In this document: in pieces, positions 1 to 11,754 of the stretch
Numbering within the stretch: position 1 is the first letter of the stretch
Layout: the number at the start of each line of letters is the position of its first letter
Source: Rhynchospora pubera
Taxonomy: Eukaryota; Streptophyta; Magnoliopsida; Poales; Cyperaceae
Reading direction: 5' to 3'
NCBI GenBank assembly: GCA_028095005.1
Contig: CM051459.1
Coordinates: 133,387,657 to 133,451,656 of the forward strand
DNA: 64,000 nucleotides
Translations under genes and position numbers: made by a program
The notes under the pieces: generated by a model
Databases searched by the model: none
Told to the model about the DNA's origin: nothing
What the model saw: only the letters and a program-made list of their open reading frames with translations

Positions 1-760
1 GAAAGAAGGCCAGGGCAGGAAATTTGGATTTGTGATTGCAATTGCAATGACCAATAACCAACTTTTTCAATACATAGGAGAAGATCTGACTTGTATCCAA
101 CACACGATCACTTAAAATTTCCAGTTCCTCCAAGGAAGAGCAGCCTAAGAAAAGCATTTTTGTGAAGCTATCACTGAGCAGTATGTTATCCAATTCTAAA
201 CTTTAAGAGAAGGTAGCCTAATTGGTTGTTGTATAATAGGAAAACCCCAAACACTGAGGAAAACCAACTTGAGATTCTCTAGGGATGCAAAACACAATTA
301 GCAAAATCCAAACAAGGAGCTTGCGCAGTTAAGATAGAGACAGCAGGAGGCGTTAGAAAAACTACACGATGGAGCCATTTCATATGAGACTGAGAAACAG
401 TTGCCTCATCATCACAGCAGTAGTGAAACCTATCCAAGAACACCAGCTCTCTATTTTCCAACACACCATATAGGAACTTTTGAAAGATGAGCATGGAGTC
501 TTTGAATCAGAGTCACCATCAAAATAATCTTCAAACTCTTTGAGGTTAAAATTTAGCACCGGCATTGAAGCCCACACATTCTTCCATCTCTTCGGAAAAA
601 ACACACATATGTACAGCTTCTTTAATGCTTAGAAAAGGAGAGTATATGTGTAAGAATTTCATCTGGCAAGCTACTAATCCTGTCAATACCGTCCACCTTT
701 TTTACACCCTGCCTTTTGTTCTTTAATTTGCCATCCCTCCCACTTCACAGAAGCATTTCA
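1..760 (-). pseudogene. F-box/LRR (FBD-type) protein pseudogene, partial
   Basis: Read on the - strand, several short open stretches in different frames line up as one F-box/LRR protein. Near 640-690 is an F-box start (SSLPDEILTHILSF), then at about 600-560 RWKNVWASMPVLNF. Around 490-400 comes FLDRFHYCCDD, and at about 185-1 an LRR stretch with LFLGCSSLEELEIL. At least three frame changes are needed to join them (near 650, 605 and 485), and stops interrupt the rest, so it is a broken copy. Living members act as substrate adaptors of SCF ubiquitin ligases. The 3' part runs off the window. Family assignment is good; which member it came from is unknown. Confidence 0.75.
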
Positions 761-932
761 TCAAACACCTTGAATGCATGAGATTGTGCTGCAAAATACC
801 AAAAAAAGAAAAAAGAACCCCAATGAAATGCAAAGAGTTGTGAGTTGAACTTTATAAACAGGCATGACCAATATCAATTACAATTAAGAAGCATTAGAAT
901 TAATATTTTTACATATTACATGTTTGGCTATG

Positions 933-1170
933 ACGTAGGAACTTAGGAGTAGGAGCGATGCAATAGGTTTGTAGGGCCCTCTATTAGATCATGGTCGAGG
1001 TCTAGGTTTCTACTATTACTATTATTATTATAGGTATTATTATTAGTATGGCTACTCTTATTTTTAGTATGTTTTTATGTTTTGTTTTGTTCTTGGATGT
1101 GTTCTCTTATTGGGTTTCTTTCTAGCCTACCCCAATTTGTTTGGGACAAAAGGCTTAGTTGTTGTTGTTG
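933..1170 (+). mobile_element. 5'-truncated RTE-like LINE 3' end with (TTG)n tail
   Basis: The segment ends in a short TTG repeat after a 'cccaatttgtttgggac' block, which is typical of the 3' tail of plant RTE-type non-LTR elements. It is flanked by a direct repeat of about 19 bp with one mismatch (914-932 and 1171-1189, beginning TATTACATGTTTGG), a target site duplication. Only about 240 bp of 3' untranslated sequence remains. Confidence 0.6.
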
Positions 1171-1889
1171 TATTACATGTTTGGTTATGGTGAAATTAAG
1201 CAGGAAGATTGACTAATCAATCATGTATAACTTGTATGAAACTTCTATCAATCGGGTAATAGAAGTTCCTCAACATAAACAAGTGGATTCGGTTTGTAAG
1301 AACATTGCAAACTATATGTATCTATTATTCTAAGATGCCAAAAGTAAATGAGAAATCATCCCTTTTATCAGCTAGCTTCTTAATTTATGCAATTTCACGT
1401 AAATTATTTTCCTAACTTAAAACTATTTCTAACCAATACAACACATAATCTTTTGGATTAAATAAAACAATAAATTAACATAATCACTATAGTTTATATA
1501 CAAATTATATGAAAATTAACCAACACTACAGTTATTCAATAACTTACAAATTATATGAAAATCAATGAAAAGCTGAGAATGGGCCGGATTTTCTTTGGGC
1601 TTCCGATATTTCTTTTCCAATTTCAAATCCGACAAATTTTTTTTTTCCAGATTGATATTTTGTTTATTTTTGTTTTTACTGAAAGTGAAAGCGAGAAAAA
1701 GAAAAGTTATTAGTAATCAGACCTGGCCCAATTCTTCCAAACCAAATCCTGTCCCGCACGAGACGGTGCTGCACACCATTCCGCACCGTCTGATCTAATT
1801 TGGACGGCCCCTAGAAGATACCAGATTGTAAAAAGGTAACCGTCTAGATCAAATCGGAGAGTGCGGGAACTTTAGTGGTTGAAGGGAGT

Positions 1890-2620
1890 AAATATATTGT
1901 GCCAGAAAGTAAATATATTGATTCTCTTATAGATATATTGTGCAAGAGAGTAAATATATAGATTAAAAAAGTATATACATAAATATGCTGAATAAGAAAT
2001 ATGTATCAACTAATTTTATTAAAAGAGTATATTCATCAATATAGGAGATTAAATATATTGATTAAGGGAGTATATATCTAAGTATGTTGAATAAGAAATA
2101 TGTGTCAGCTACTTTTATTGAAGGAGTATATTCATAGATTATATATATTGATTAAGGGAGTATATATCTAGATACGCTGAAAATTTGTTAGCTATTTTTA
2201 TTAAGGAAGTATATTCATCAATGTAGGGGGTTAAATATTAGGGGAGTATATATCTAAATATGATGAATAAGGAACATGTATCAAAGTAATTCTATTAAGG
2301 CAGTATATTAATCTATATAAGGGATTAAATACATTGATTAAGGAAGTATGTACCTAAGTATACTGAAAAAGGAATATGTGTCGGCTAATTTTTATTAAGA
2401 ATATATTGATTAAGTGAGTATATATCAAAGCATGTTGAATAAGAAATATTTGATGCTATTTTGATTAAGGGAATATATTCATCAATGTACTGGATTAAAT
2501 ATATTGATCAAGAGAGTATATATCTAAGCATGCTGAATAAGAAACATGTCAACTAATTTTATCAAGGGAGTATACATCTAATTAAGCATGCTGAATAAGG
2601 GAGTATATATCTACCGTTCC
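1890..2620. repeat. Degenerate minisatellite, ~90-100 bp period, about 8 units
   Basis: Units share a block 'gattaagggagtatatat', then 'aagtatgctgaataagaaa' and 'gagtatattcatcaatgta'. Unit starts fall near 1961, 2060, 2151, 2237, 2336, 2408, 2505 and 2598. Units diverge by substitutions and small indels, so the array is old. No coding potential is seen. Loose fragments of the same wording (e.g. 'agtatatacttcc') continue to about 3200. Confidence 0.7.
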
Positions 2621-3428
2621 CTATATAGAATTTACATAAAATATTATAAATTAACTACTATTGGTGTAAAATATATTGTTAAAAGAAGTATATATTTTAA
2701 AATTGCATATTTTTCTCATGTAGATTGATGTAGGTGATGATAAGCACGTGGTTGCTTACCGTTTGTTATTAGATTTATGAATCAAGAGAAGCCTAAATTC
2801 CAAAATGGAAGGGAATGTGTTCTACTTGACTTTGACTGAGATGATTGATGCTCGTTGTTGCTGTTAAGTTTGTTAGCATGTGTTGAACTTGGTTGTGATG
2901 CTTTTATGTTTGGTTTGAAAGAATAATTTGAACTTGATTTTATTGTTATTTTAATGACTTTATGTCTTGGTTATTTCTTGAATACTTATTAATTTGAACC
3001 TCTCATGATGAAGAAGTATATACTTCCTTAGTATCTTGAATGTTTATTTGAATAATCTTAGATGAAGTATATAAGTCCTTATGAAGAAATATATACACCC
3101 TTGATTAATATATTTGCCATCTAATAAGCATTTAATCACTTTTTGAATATCAAATATTGAAAAAATAAATATTGCATTATTATGTATAATTAACTTTCTT
3201 GTGTACAAATATATACTCCCTTATATTTTCAACTCATAGCTCAAAATAGTAGAATTTGATTCCTTATAAATGTTATTATATTTATTTAATTTTATTTAAA
3301 AAAAATACATTTATATACTCAGTTACATCAATTTAAAATTTTAAATATTTCCAGTGTCTAATGTCAGCGTCTAGCGTATGGTGACGCTAGCATTGTCAAC
3401 AGTAGTTAATTTATCCGTTATTATTCAC

Positions 3429-3596
3429 GGCTCCGTTTGAATTTCATTTGGAAAGAAGGGAAGAAGGAATAAGGAAATAAATTTATTATAAATAATCCAA
3501 ACTCTTCATAAAGTTACACACTTTTCAATACTTCTTCCCACTTCTTCTCACTTCTTCTCTTCTTCTCTTCTTCCCACACCTTATCCAAACGGAGCC
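3429..3596 (+). mobile_element. Tourist/Harbinger-like MITE, copy 1
   Basis: The ends are inverted (GGCTCCGTTTGAAT and its partner ATCCAAACGGAGCC) with a 3-bp direct repeat CAC on each side. The interior ('ttataaataatccaaactctt', then 'acacacttttc') matches the elements at 6507-6656 and, inverted, 8533-8690. Superfamily is inferred from the 3-bp duplication and the 'CCGTTTGGAT' terminus. Confidence 0.65.
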
Positions 3597-5510
3597 CACA
3601 GGAATTATCCAGTTTGAAAATGTCAATCAACTTTATAAGGCACTTAGGACCATTGGAAATCGAACAATATTCAACCATCAAATATATATTTTTTGTGATT
3701 TTCCAAAAAAATAATAAAACAAATATATTTTGTAGGTGTAGCCTTGTAGGTACAACGATGAATCATTGAATCTGTTTCATTTTAGGCCCATAGATCAAAT
3801 TATGGATCATGTGCTCTATGAGTCTATATGAAGGCGCTCCTTTTTTAGGTCCATACATAGCAAAATGTGAGTTCTTAATTATAAAGCAGTACTGGGATTG
3901 CTTTATCCAACTTTTTTGTTTTATATATTGACCTGTGTAATCTCAAAAAAACAATACAAAATTTTCCCGGATTTAAACATTAATTTATCATGTGTTGTTT
4001 TTAATTTTTAAAAACGTAAATTCAGAAATTATGAAATAATTAAACACATGCATCTGAACAATTTTGAATGTATTCGTTCAGAACTACTTCCTTCATCTTG
4101 TACAAGATCCTTTTTGTACTTGGGTGAATTAAGCTAGAATGACTGTTGAGTGCATGCGTTTGACAAACACGTGAATAAGGGACAGTGAAAAAGTGGAGGG
4201 GTACGGCAGTTCGCAGTGCTGTTCGTGGCCTGTTCGCACTTGTTTCTGTGCGTTGTTTTATGTTTGGTTCGCGCGAACAACTCTAGTTCATGAATTAGCA
4301 GTTGGTAACTGCTACCAAACAAAGGTTGTCAAGTTTGTTAAATCCAAAATATTGTGACATTAGCAAAGAAGTATTCAACCTTTTGAGTTTAATATGAGCG
4401 TAATTCTAAATACGAATATTTATAATCGTGACTGACGGATCTATTCGTATTAGCTGAATTTTAATCTACCTCTTAATTATTTATTAGAGAATAATTAGCT
4501 AGTAGTGCACTATTTATCTAAAAAGCCAATTTTGACTTTTCATTTTATATATCTTTTTGTCCCCGTCATATATATATATAACATTAAATTACACTACACT
4601 TCTTTGCGCCTCCCTCCCGCGAACAATTCGGTGTATTAACTCCACCCTTGAGTTTATGATATTTGACCTAATTTATAAATTATTTAGCTATTTGTCACAT
4701 CAATTAAAAGATTTTAATGGTGTTGGTTTAATGACATTTCTATAAATGCATAAGTTCGTTCCATGTTTGATCAAAATTAATAACAATTGTTTTAATAACA
4801 ACGTATCCATATTGTTTCCAGAATATTTTTAATGTTAAAGAGCAAATGCATTATTTGTTCTATTTTAAAAGATTATAACACTATAGAAGAAAAATCCATT
4901 TGTATGTTCCATCTAATTGACATTTGAACTAAACAAGGCGTCTGAATTTGTTACTAGTATGTTATTTGTTAATTTCTCGAATAAATTGAGCATTATTTTT
5001 ATTATAAAAAACTTCAATTTGTTGACATTTGAACTAAACATGCAGGAACTTTTTTCAATACAATAATGGATTTTTATTTAGAGCTAAATTAAGAAAAACG
5101 GACTACAAAGTACAAACTATTGACAATTATGGTAACCGCTACACAATTATTAAGGAAAACGTATAATTTTAGATTTTTCTTTACAGTATTGACAAAAATG
5201 TATTGAATTGATGTAATATTTTGAAAACCTTTTCATCTATCAATTGATATTTTGGTTAGCGTATTGTAGTTTTGTAGCCATATGATTGGTGATAACATAT
5301 TTTTTCATACAACATACAACAGATTTGACATACAACCTGTCTAAAGAATGTATGTACAATTTACTTTTTCTTTTATTTTAACTTATTATTTTCCGCACCT
5401 GTTGTTGTAGTTACTGCCAAATAAATATAGTTATCAAGATATCTTTTTAATAATATCACGTATGTTAAGTAATGTCTGATCAAACCACCAACGCATCTGT
5501 ATCGCTTAAG

Positions 5511-5599
5511 TTTTTTTTTTTTTTTTTGAACCAAGTGGGAAAATTCCCACCACTTTTGCATTTCGAAAATGAGAAAAGCAATTACAACACACCTCCAAA
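5511..5599 (-). mobile_element. Short 5'-truncated poly(A) retroposon
   Basis: A run of T (poly(A) on the - strand) starts a segment of about 90 bp flanked by CGCTTAAG at 5503-5510 and 5600-5607. This fits a LINE-mobilised 3' fragment inserted on the - strand. The right repeat overlaps the target site duplication of the next element, so the two insertions are back to back. Confidence 0.5.
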
Positions 5600-5611
5600 C
5601 GCTTAAGTAAT

Positions 5612-5910
5612 GGAAATTGATTATTGTCATCTGCAGTTTTGTCATCACTGTCATTGCTAAATATAAAGTGAACATATACAGCAAACAAAGTGAACATATA
5701 GACGATCTAAGTTAACACATACAAACAAATAAATTCAATGAAAATTAGTTGAATATGCATATAAACTTCTGAATAAGTGATAACAATACTTATTTGTTTA
5801 TAAGTGTTCACTTAGATCGTTTATATGTTCATCTTATTTGCTGTATATGTTCAATTTATATTTAACGATGGCTGGAATGATATATTTGCTGATTACAGTT
5901 ATAATTCCTG
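5612..5910. mobile_element. Mutator-like foldback MITE, 299 bp, copy 1
   Basis: Long imperfect inverted repeats (about 110 bp each) make up most of the element. The arm 'gtgaacatatacagcaaaca' at about 5670 returns inverted near 5840. It is flanked by a 10-bp direct repeat CTTAAGTAAT (5602-5611, 5911-5920), the size expected for Mutator-like elements. A second copy of exactly the same length is at 41833-42131. Confidence 0.75.
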
Positions 5911-6506
5911 CTTAAGTAATTGTTAAGCGCAATTATTTCAAATCTAACGCTCCTCTTAATATCTTACCAAGAAAAGACCGTATTGGGCCGATTTTAATCC
6001 AATGGGTTGAGTCCACGTGTATCCAATCAAATATCTATCCAAAACGTTGAAGAAATCAGATACGAACGCACAAATTAAACAAAGTTGCACACATGATTCA
6101 CATGTCTCCTGGGGCCTAGCCGCCTAGACCTATTAAAGTCTGACGAAAGCGCACATTAAAAAATGGAAGCTATCGTCATATCTCACTCTCAATTGTCGAT
6201 TCACAAATTTTACAACAGTGTAAATTAGTAAAGCGAAAACATTTTCCAAATTGATTGTTGTCTCCCACCCTATATGTAAAACTAGCATGAAAGCCAAATT
6301 GGGGAAAAGTGCCCTAATTTCTTTAAATTGTTGGACATTTTATTAATTCATTTGTCTGTAGTGAACTAGTGATAACTAAAAGTTAATGTAGTGTTCGACA
6401 ACAACATCCCTTAAGATAGTGCAAATGAGTTGGGACTAATGTTTCGGTTTCATTGTCATCCTAGATATTTACATCTAATTTAACCACCTAAGTTTTAATT
6501 CTCTTT

Positions 6507-6656
6507 GACTCCGTTTGGATGAGCCCTAAAAATAAAAAAAAATAGAAGAATAAGAAAGTAAATTCATTATAAATAATCCAAACTCTTCACAAAATTACAC
6601 ACTTCCCGATACTTCTTCTCTTATTCATCTTATTCCCACACCATCTAAACGGAACC
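6507..6656 (+). mobile_element. Tourist/Harbinger-like MITE, copy 2
   Basis: Same family as 3429-3596. Termini GACTCCGTTTGGATG and CATCTAAACGGAACC, flanked by TTT on each side (3 bp). The interior 'attataaataatccaaactc' is shared with copy 1. Confidence 0.65.
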
Positions 6657-7996
6657 TTTAATTTTGAAAATTGTGCCGGGGGCGGGGATGTTTACATTCT
6701 TTATTAGATGTCATAATACACAAAAGAAGCACTTTAATTTTTGAAAAAAAAAATTATACTTTATAATACAATAAAGGATTGTATTTGAGCAACATTTAAT
6801 TGTGCGACTCACGCGTCATTGTTTTCTGTCCTCATAAAAATATACGTGTAGTATGTTGAATGTGCAATATAAGTTTGCAAAGGATACAGAGATTTGATGA
6901 TCATAATTTACTTTGACAATATTTAACTATAAAGTTCATATTTGAAAAGTTTTGTGGACATAATATATATAGTTCATTCATCGTATTTTTAAAGATTATA
7001 AGATTTGATGTATGTTTCATTAATTATTAATCGAGCGCCTTAAATTTAAATGGTCAAAAATGAACGGTTTTCAATATTCATTATTAAACAATGTTCAAAT
7101 TATATGTATTTTAATTGTTATGCTATCTTTAATAATATGCATATAAATTAAATTTATTTTATATATTTACTTTCATTAAAATTATTTATTAATAAAATAG
7201 TAAGTAACGTGTTTCCTTTCAATAAAAAGTTATGGATATGCTACTTGCTATGGATTCTGCCAACGTATTTAACTTTTTAAGAAAAAGTGATTGCTTGCAT
7301 TGGAGTCGACATCAAAGAGATTCTTTGTCCTTGCATATGAGAAAGGTTTCTGTACACCTGCAAATAGAAGAAAGAAGGTTCTCCATAAACCAGCATCTAA
7401 TCTATGATGCCCGTAACAACAGAAACCGGGTACAAATCCAATCATTGCAAAAATAATAATAATAATAAATAAATGATATTCTATATTGTTTAAATAAGAT
7501 TGGAAAAACTTCCCATAAATTGTTTGATAATTAGTTATTTTTGTATTCGTAATGTAGATTCGATTCACCGTGATACAACCCATCCTTTTTTTTTTTTTGA
7601 GCTAATGATACAATCCATCCTATTATAAGTATTTTATGGGTTTTCCTTTTATTTTTTTTATTATTCGATCCCATGAAACTTTTCATTCTGTAACCGAAGA
7701 AGGCGCAAATCTCATATGATAGAAATAATGACTTGGTGATATCGAATTAGATTTAGAGTCTTTTTTTGTGAAAAAAAAATGAAAGATCTTTAGATTTTTA
7801 GCAAAAAATTTTTTATTGAATTGGCATATATTATTTTTCATATATTAACTTGGGAAGGTAGCAACCATTTTTAAAATGTAGGGATGGTAGCAACCATTTT
7901 CATATTATCTTTATAGGGAAGGTAGCAACCATTTTTAAAATGTAGCTAAAGTATCATCAAGCAATAATTTTTATCTTTTGTCTTTTTTTTTTTTGC

Positions 7997-8397
7997 GAAA
8001 TGCTACAATCAGTACAATATGGACAGGGTCCTGTCAAACTTAACATTATTTCAAATTCACAAGTTTAAATTATGATCCAAACCGTTCAATGTAGTTTTAA
8101 TACTGACATCTTCATGCCGACTAAATTTTATATTTTTTAAAAAATTATGACTAATTTTTTAAAATTTTAGAAAATTCGATCTAATTAAATTATTTTGGAC
8201 CATCCAACAACAATAATAAAAAAATTGAAAAAATACTTAAAAGTTTGAAAAACAATATAAAATTTGGTTGGCTAGAAGATTTCAATATGAAAAATACATA
8301 AAACGATTTAGATCAGTCATATAAATTTATTTTAAATTTATGATCTAATCGAGTTTGATAAACCGATCCATTAAATCACTTTACTCGTAGCATTTCT
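7997..8397. mobile_element. Candidate foldback MITE (GAAATGCTAC termini)
   Basis: Ends 'cgaaatgctac' and 'gtagcatttct' are inverted. The interior reads 'gatccaaaccgttcaatg' near one end and has an inverted AT-rich core. The 'GATCCRAACCGTTCAA' block also occurs inside the elements at 57749-58156 and 59354-59756, so they may be distant relatives. No clear target duplication was found. Confidence 0.4.
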
Positions 8398-8414
8398 TTG
8401 CTTTTATTTGGTTT

Positions 8415-8442
8415 GGGGGGGGGGGGGGAGGGGGAGGAGGGG
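8415..8442 (+). repeat. G-run with quadruplex potential
   Basis: Fourteen consecutive G, then further G runs separated by single A. It has no neighbouring gene to act on. Confidence 0.6.
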
Positions 8443-8532
8443 TATTGTTGCCGTTAAACAACATTTTCATTACAAATAGTCAAATATGCTTAATATATTA
8501 GATGTCGGACTGAATTTTAAATCCCTTAACTT

Positions 8533-8690
8533 GGGGCCGTTTGGATCGCTTAAGAATTTGGAGAATTTTATATTCTTAGGCATAAATTTATTGGAAAGTG
8601 TGTAACTTTGTGAAAAGTTTAGATTGTTTATAATAAATTTATGTCTAGGAATATGAAATTTTCTAAATTCCGGTGGGATCCAAACAGCCC
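8533..8690 (-). mobile_element. Tourist/Harbinger-like MITE, copy 3 (inverted)
   Basis: Starts GGGGCCGTTTGGATC and ends GGATCCAAACAGCCC. The interior, read on the - strand, matches copies 1 and 2 (the 'aataaatttatt' and 'gtgtgtaactttg' blocks). No convincing 3-bp duplication remains. Confidence 0.55.
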
Positions 8691-8759
8691 AAGTATGATT
8701 ACTCAAAACTTGAAATACATCTTTTTTACGCAAGTCGTCAGTAGACTAATCGAAAAGTT

Positions 8760-11100
8760 CTAATTGAAACAATGAATGAATTTGCGCGAGGTCCCAGTAA
8801 AAATAAAAGATACACGGAAACAACGAAGTACAAAATAGCTAGGAGAAAGCAAATGGTTCTTTTCCTTAATTCAAGCATTTGGTGGGCCCAGAAGGAAATT
8901 CTCTCATTTGGATATTTTGTGCCGGATATAGTTTTCGTATATTATTTTTGTGATCTTTGATTGTGCCTAGTTAGCAACCTGCCTCCTCAATAATTTATCT
9001 AGGGCCTGATGTGGAACCAACGAAACAGCAACAGTCGTTATTTTTGAGATATATTAAAAATCAATGCATATATATTTAAGAAATAAGATAAATTTATGGT
9101 TGACGAATTTTTCTATGTGATTTTAGAAAAAAAATATATTAATCCTTTAAACTTATGAATGGTTGTGATTGATTTGAGTAAAAAAGAAAAAAAATGTTTA
9201 AAAGTAGGTGAAAAAATTGGTTCATGATAAACTGGTTCCAATAGCATAAGTTTTTTTTTTATGTCACATATGCTACAATTATTCTATTCATTACTATTTC
9301 AAAAATACTAACCGTTAAATTGAATAGAGTCAATGATTAAGATTCGAAGTTTAATTTTGAATTTTGAAATATTAATGAAATAAAATGTTGGCATTTGTTG
9401 CACCAAAAACCCTCTTACTATATATTATATAAAATTATCTTCACGAATAAATTTTGGATACAACAAATATTTAGGCAAATAGAGCAAACAACATAATCAA
9501 TAAATTATCAAATGTGTTTATTTTAAATTACATGGGTCAATTTTGACTCAAATGTGGATTTTTTTTTAGAATCCTGTAAAATTCATAGAAATAAAGGTAA
9601 AAAATTATTACATATATTAATAATAGGTTGGAGACGGTATATATGCCGAATATATATCATTCTGTAGACGAATTGATTGATCTTGATCAATTACAAGTAG
9701 GAAATTTTATATTTGTACCCAACCAAACAGAAATGATTACAAACAAAATTTAGATGTATTATATATATGGGCAAAAAAAAAAAAATCGGAGTGAATAATC
9801 AATAAAAGATTAAATATAGTGATTATCATACGAATCGCATCACAGTGCTCGAGTTGATTCTCGTACGCGCGCCATTTAATTAAATAATAACCATTAAGGC
9901 ATTAACTCATACCGAATAGATATTTATTTTGTAAACCTGTTTGATTCGACCTAATTACTTACATAGTCGGAAAAAATTTGCATCCACACTCAACCCAAAT
10001 GTATTCCTTTACAAACATAATTTAGACATATTGTATATTTAGGCAATAAATCTGATAGAATAATCGATAAATAATTAATCGTGTTGGCTTGGATATTATA
10101 TTTGCTCAAGTTTAATTTCATATGCCAAAATTTTCAATTCCATTAAACTCATATATGAATGTACAAAATTACAAATTAATTACAAATATTCTTTAATTAA
10201 CATGAAAAAATATTAACAAATTAACGAGTCAGGTGATGTGGTATAGTTTGAACTTTTGCTCGAATCATTTTCTCACGAATCAAATGCGGAGAAATATGAA
10301 TAGATGAAGAACCGACAAATGACTATATAAAAAAATATTCACCTAGTTTGAAAAATCTAAACATAAACATTATTCACAAGTCGCAACTAGTACAGTCATA
10401 TATGTTCAAGTCACAAGTAACACAAAATGGAATATTGTTTCTTTGACTAAATACTTTCTTATATTATTTGAATGAATCCTTTGTTAAAATTAAATATGCT
10501 CTCTAACCTACCCAAAAGAAACCTCATTACATCCTTTTTTTTTAATTTAGAAAGAGTCTTTTAAAACAGGAAAATTGGATTAAACGTCAAACATTTGCCA
10601 CCCAGTGTGCCATGTGCCCATGTACAAAAAATAGTTTCAAACTGGACATATTTTAAATTTGTTTTCGACGGTACAGAGATCTTATTCTCAAGTAAACCTA
10701 CTTCTTCTTTATAATATATTATATGATGATATGGTAAAGTATACTCTTTGATTAATCCATTTCTCTGTCTGATGTCAGTAATGTCACTGTTCATACACAT
10801 TTGTCCTTTTTCTCGAGGATTTAATGTAGTCAAGTAGTACTTGTCAACGTGTTCACTCATGCAATTGAAGGACCAAAAGTTAAGTAGTTTAGTTCCCACC
10901 TCATAAAACAATTATACTTGCAATTAATATTTCCTGACAAATTACAAGTTAGAGTAAACCATTCATTAGTACATGATGTAACGTAAAAGAAAAGAAAGAT
11001 AACAACACAGAACACACAAAACTAGCACCACTTTGGAACCGAGAACATCTACATCTTACAGTTAAGATCGTTCAGTACAAAATTATTATAAGAGAAGCGT
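8760..11100. other. AT-rich intergenic sequence with no supported gene
   Basis: Apart from poly(T)/poly(A) runs I see no conserved protein, RNA gene or clear element. The longest open frame (10561-10911, - strand, 116 codons) resembles no family I know and has no coding context. Confidence 0.6.
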
Positions 11101-11128
11101 AACAAAACAACTCATTTAAGTATTTAAC

Positions 11129-11379
11129 TCTCTCTCTCTCTCTCTCCCTCCTTCCATCCCTCGGTTATGGAAAATAGTTAAACAAATACCACTGTCCACT
11201 GTTTCCTACGAGATATCTAACACGTTCACTTTTATAGATAACAGATTGCACCCTTTTTTTTATTATTATGTTTTTAAGACATGGATCCGATTCTTTATCT
11301 CTCTCTCACTATTTCTATTTGGTTCAAGCGATGCATCCAAATTACTTCTCCTAGTCAACTTATGCTTCATCCAATCACA

Positions 11380-11414
<35 letters not shown>
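11129..11414 (+). promoter_or_regulatory. CT-rich tracts upstream of the GLR gene
   Basis: Two long (CT)n tracts (about 11129-11147 and 11382-11414) lie 340-630 bp before the GLR start codon. Pyrimidine tracts like these are common in plant core promoters and 5' UTRs. No certain TATA box was picked out, so the transcription start is unknown. Confidence 0.4.
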
Positions 11415-11417
<3 letters not shown>

Positions 11418-11754
11418 GAACTACCACTCTCCACCAATAATACCATTTTTCTATCTCTTTTTTTTTAATCCTTGTATCTGGTACTTTCTCTGTACAAAAT
11501 TGCAGAGTCGAGCCAACTGTCTGTCTGCCTTCGCCAAGCTCAAAACCCAACTAAACATATTATAAAGATTCCATTTCTTTGTGTGTTTTTGTTTCTACAA
11601 AAAAAATATTTAGCATTTATTGACATTCCCCGAGTTGTTCGTCCACCACACAAGTCTCCTCCTTTCTAACCTTCTTAACCCAAATAAACCACTGGAGTTC
11701 ATGAATTTTCGCGAAGGTTTGGTATTCTTCTTTGTCTTCTTAAATTTTTGAGAA

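Noticed and set aside
11246..11669. Overlapping open frames before the GLR gene
   Set aside because: They translate the CT-rich leader region and have no conserved content.
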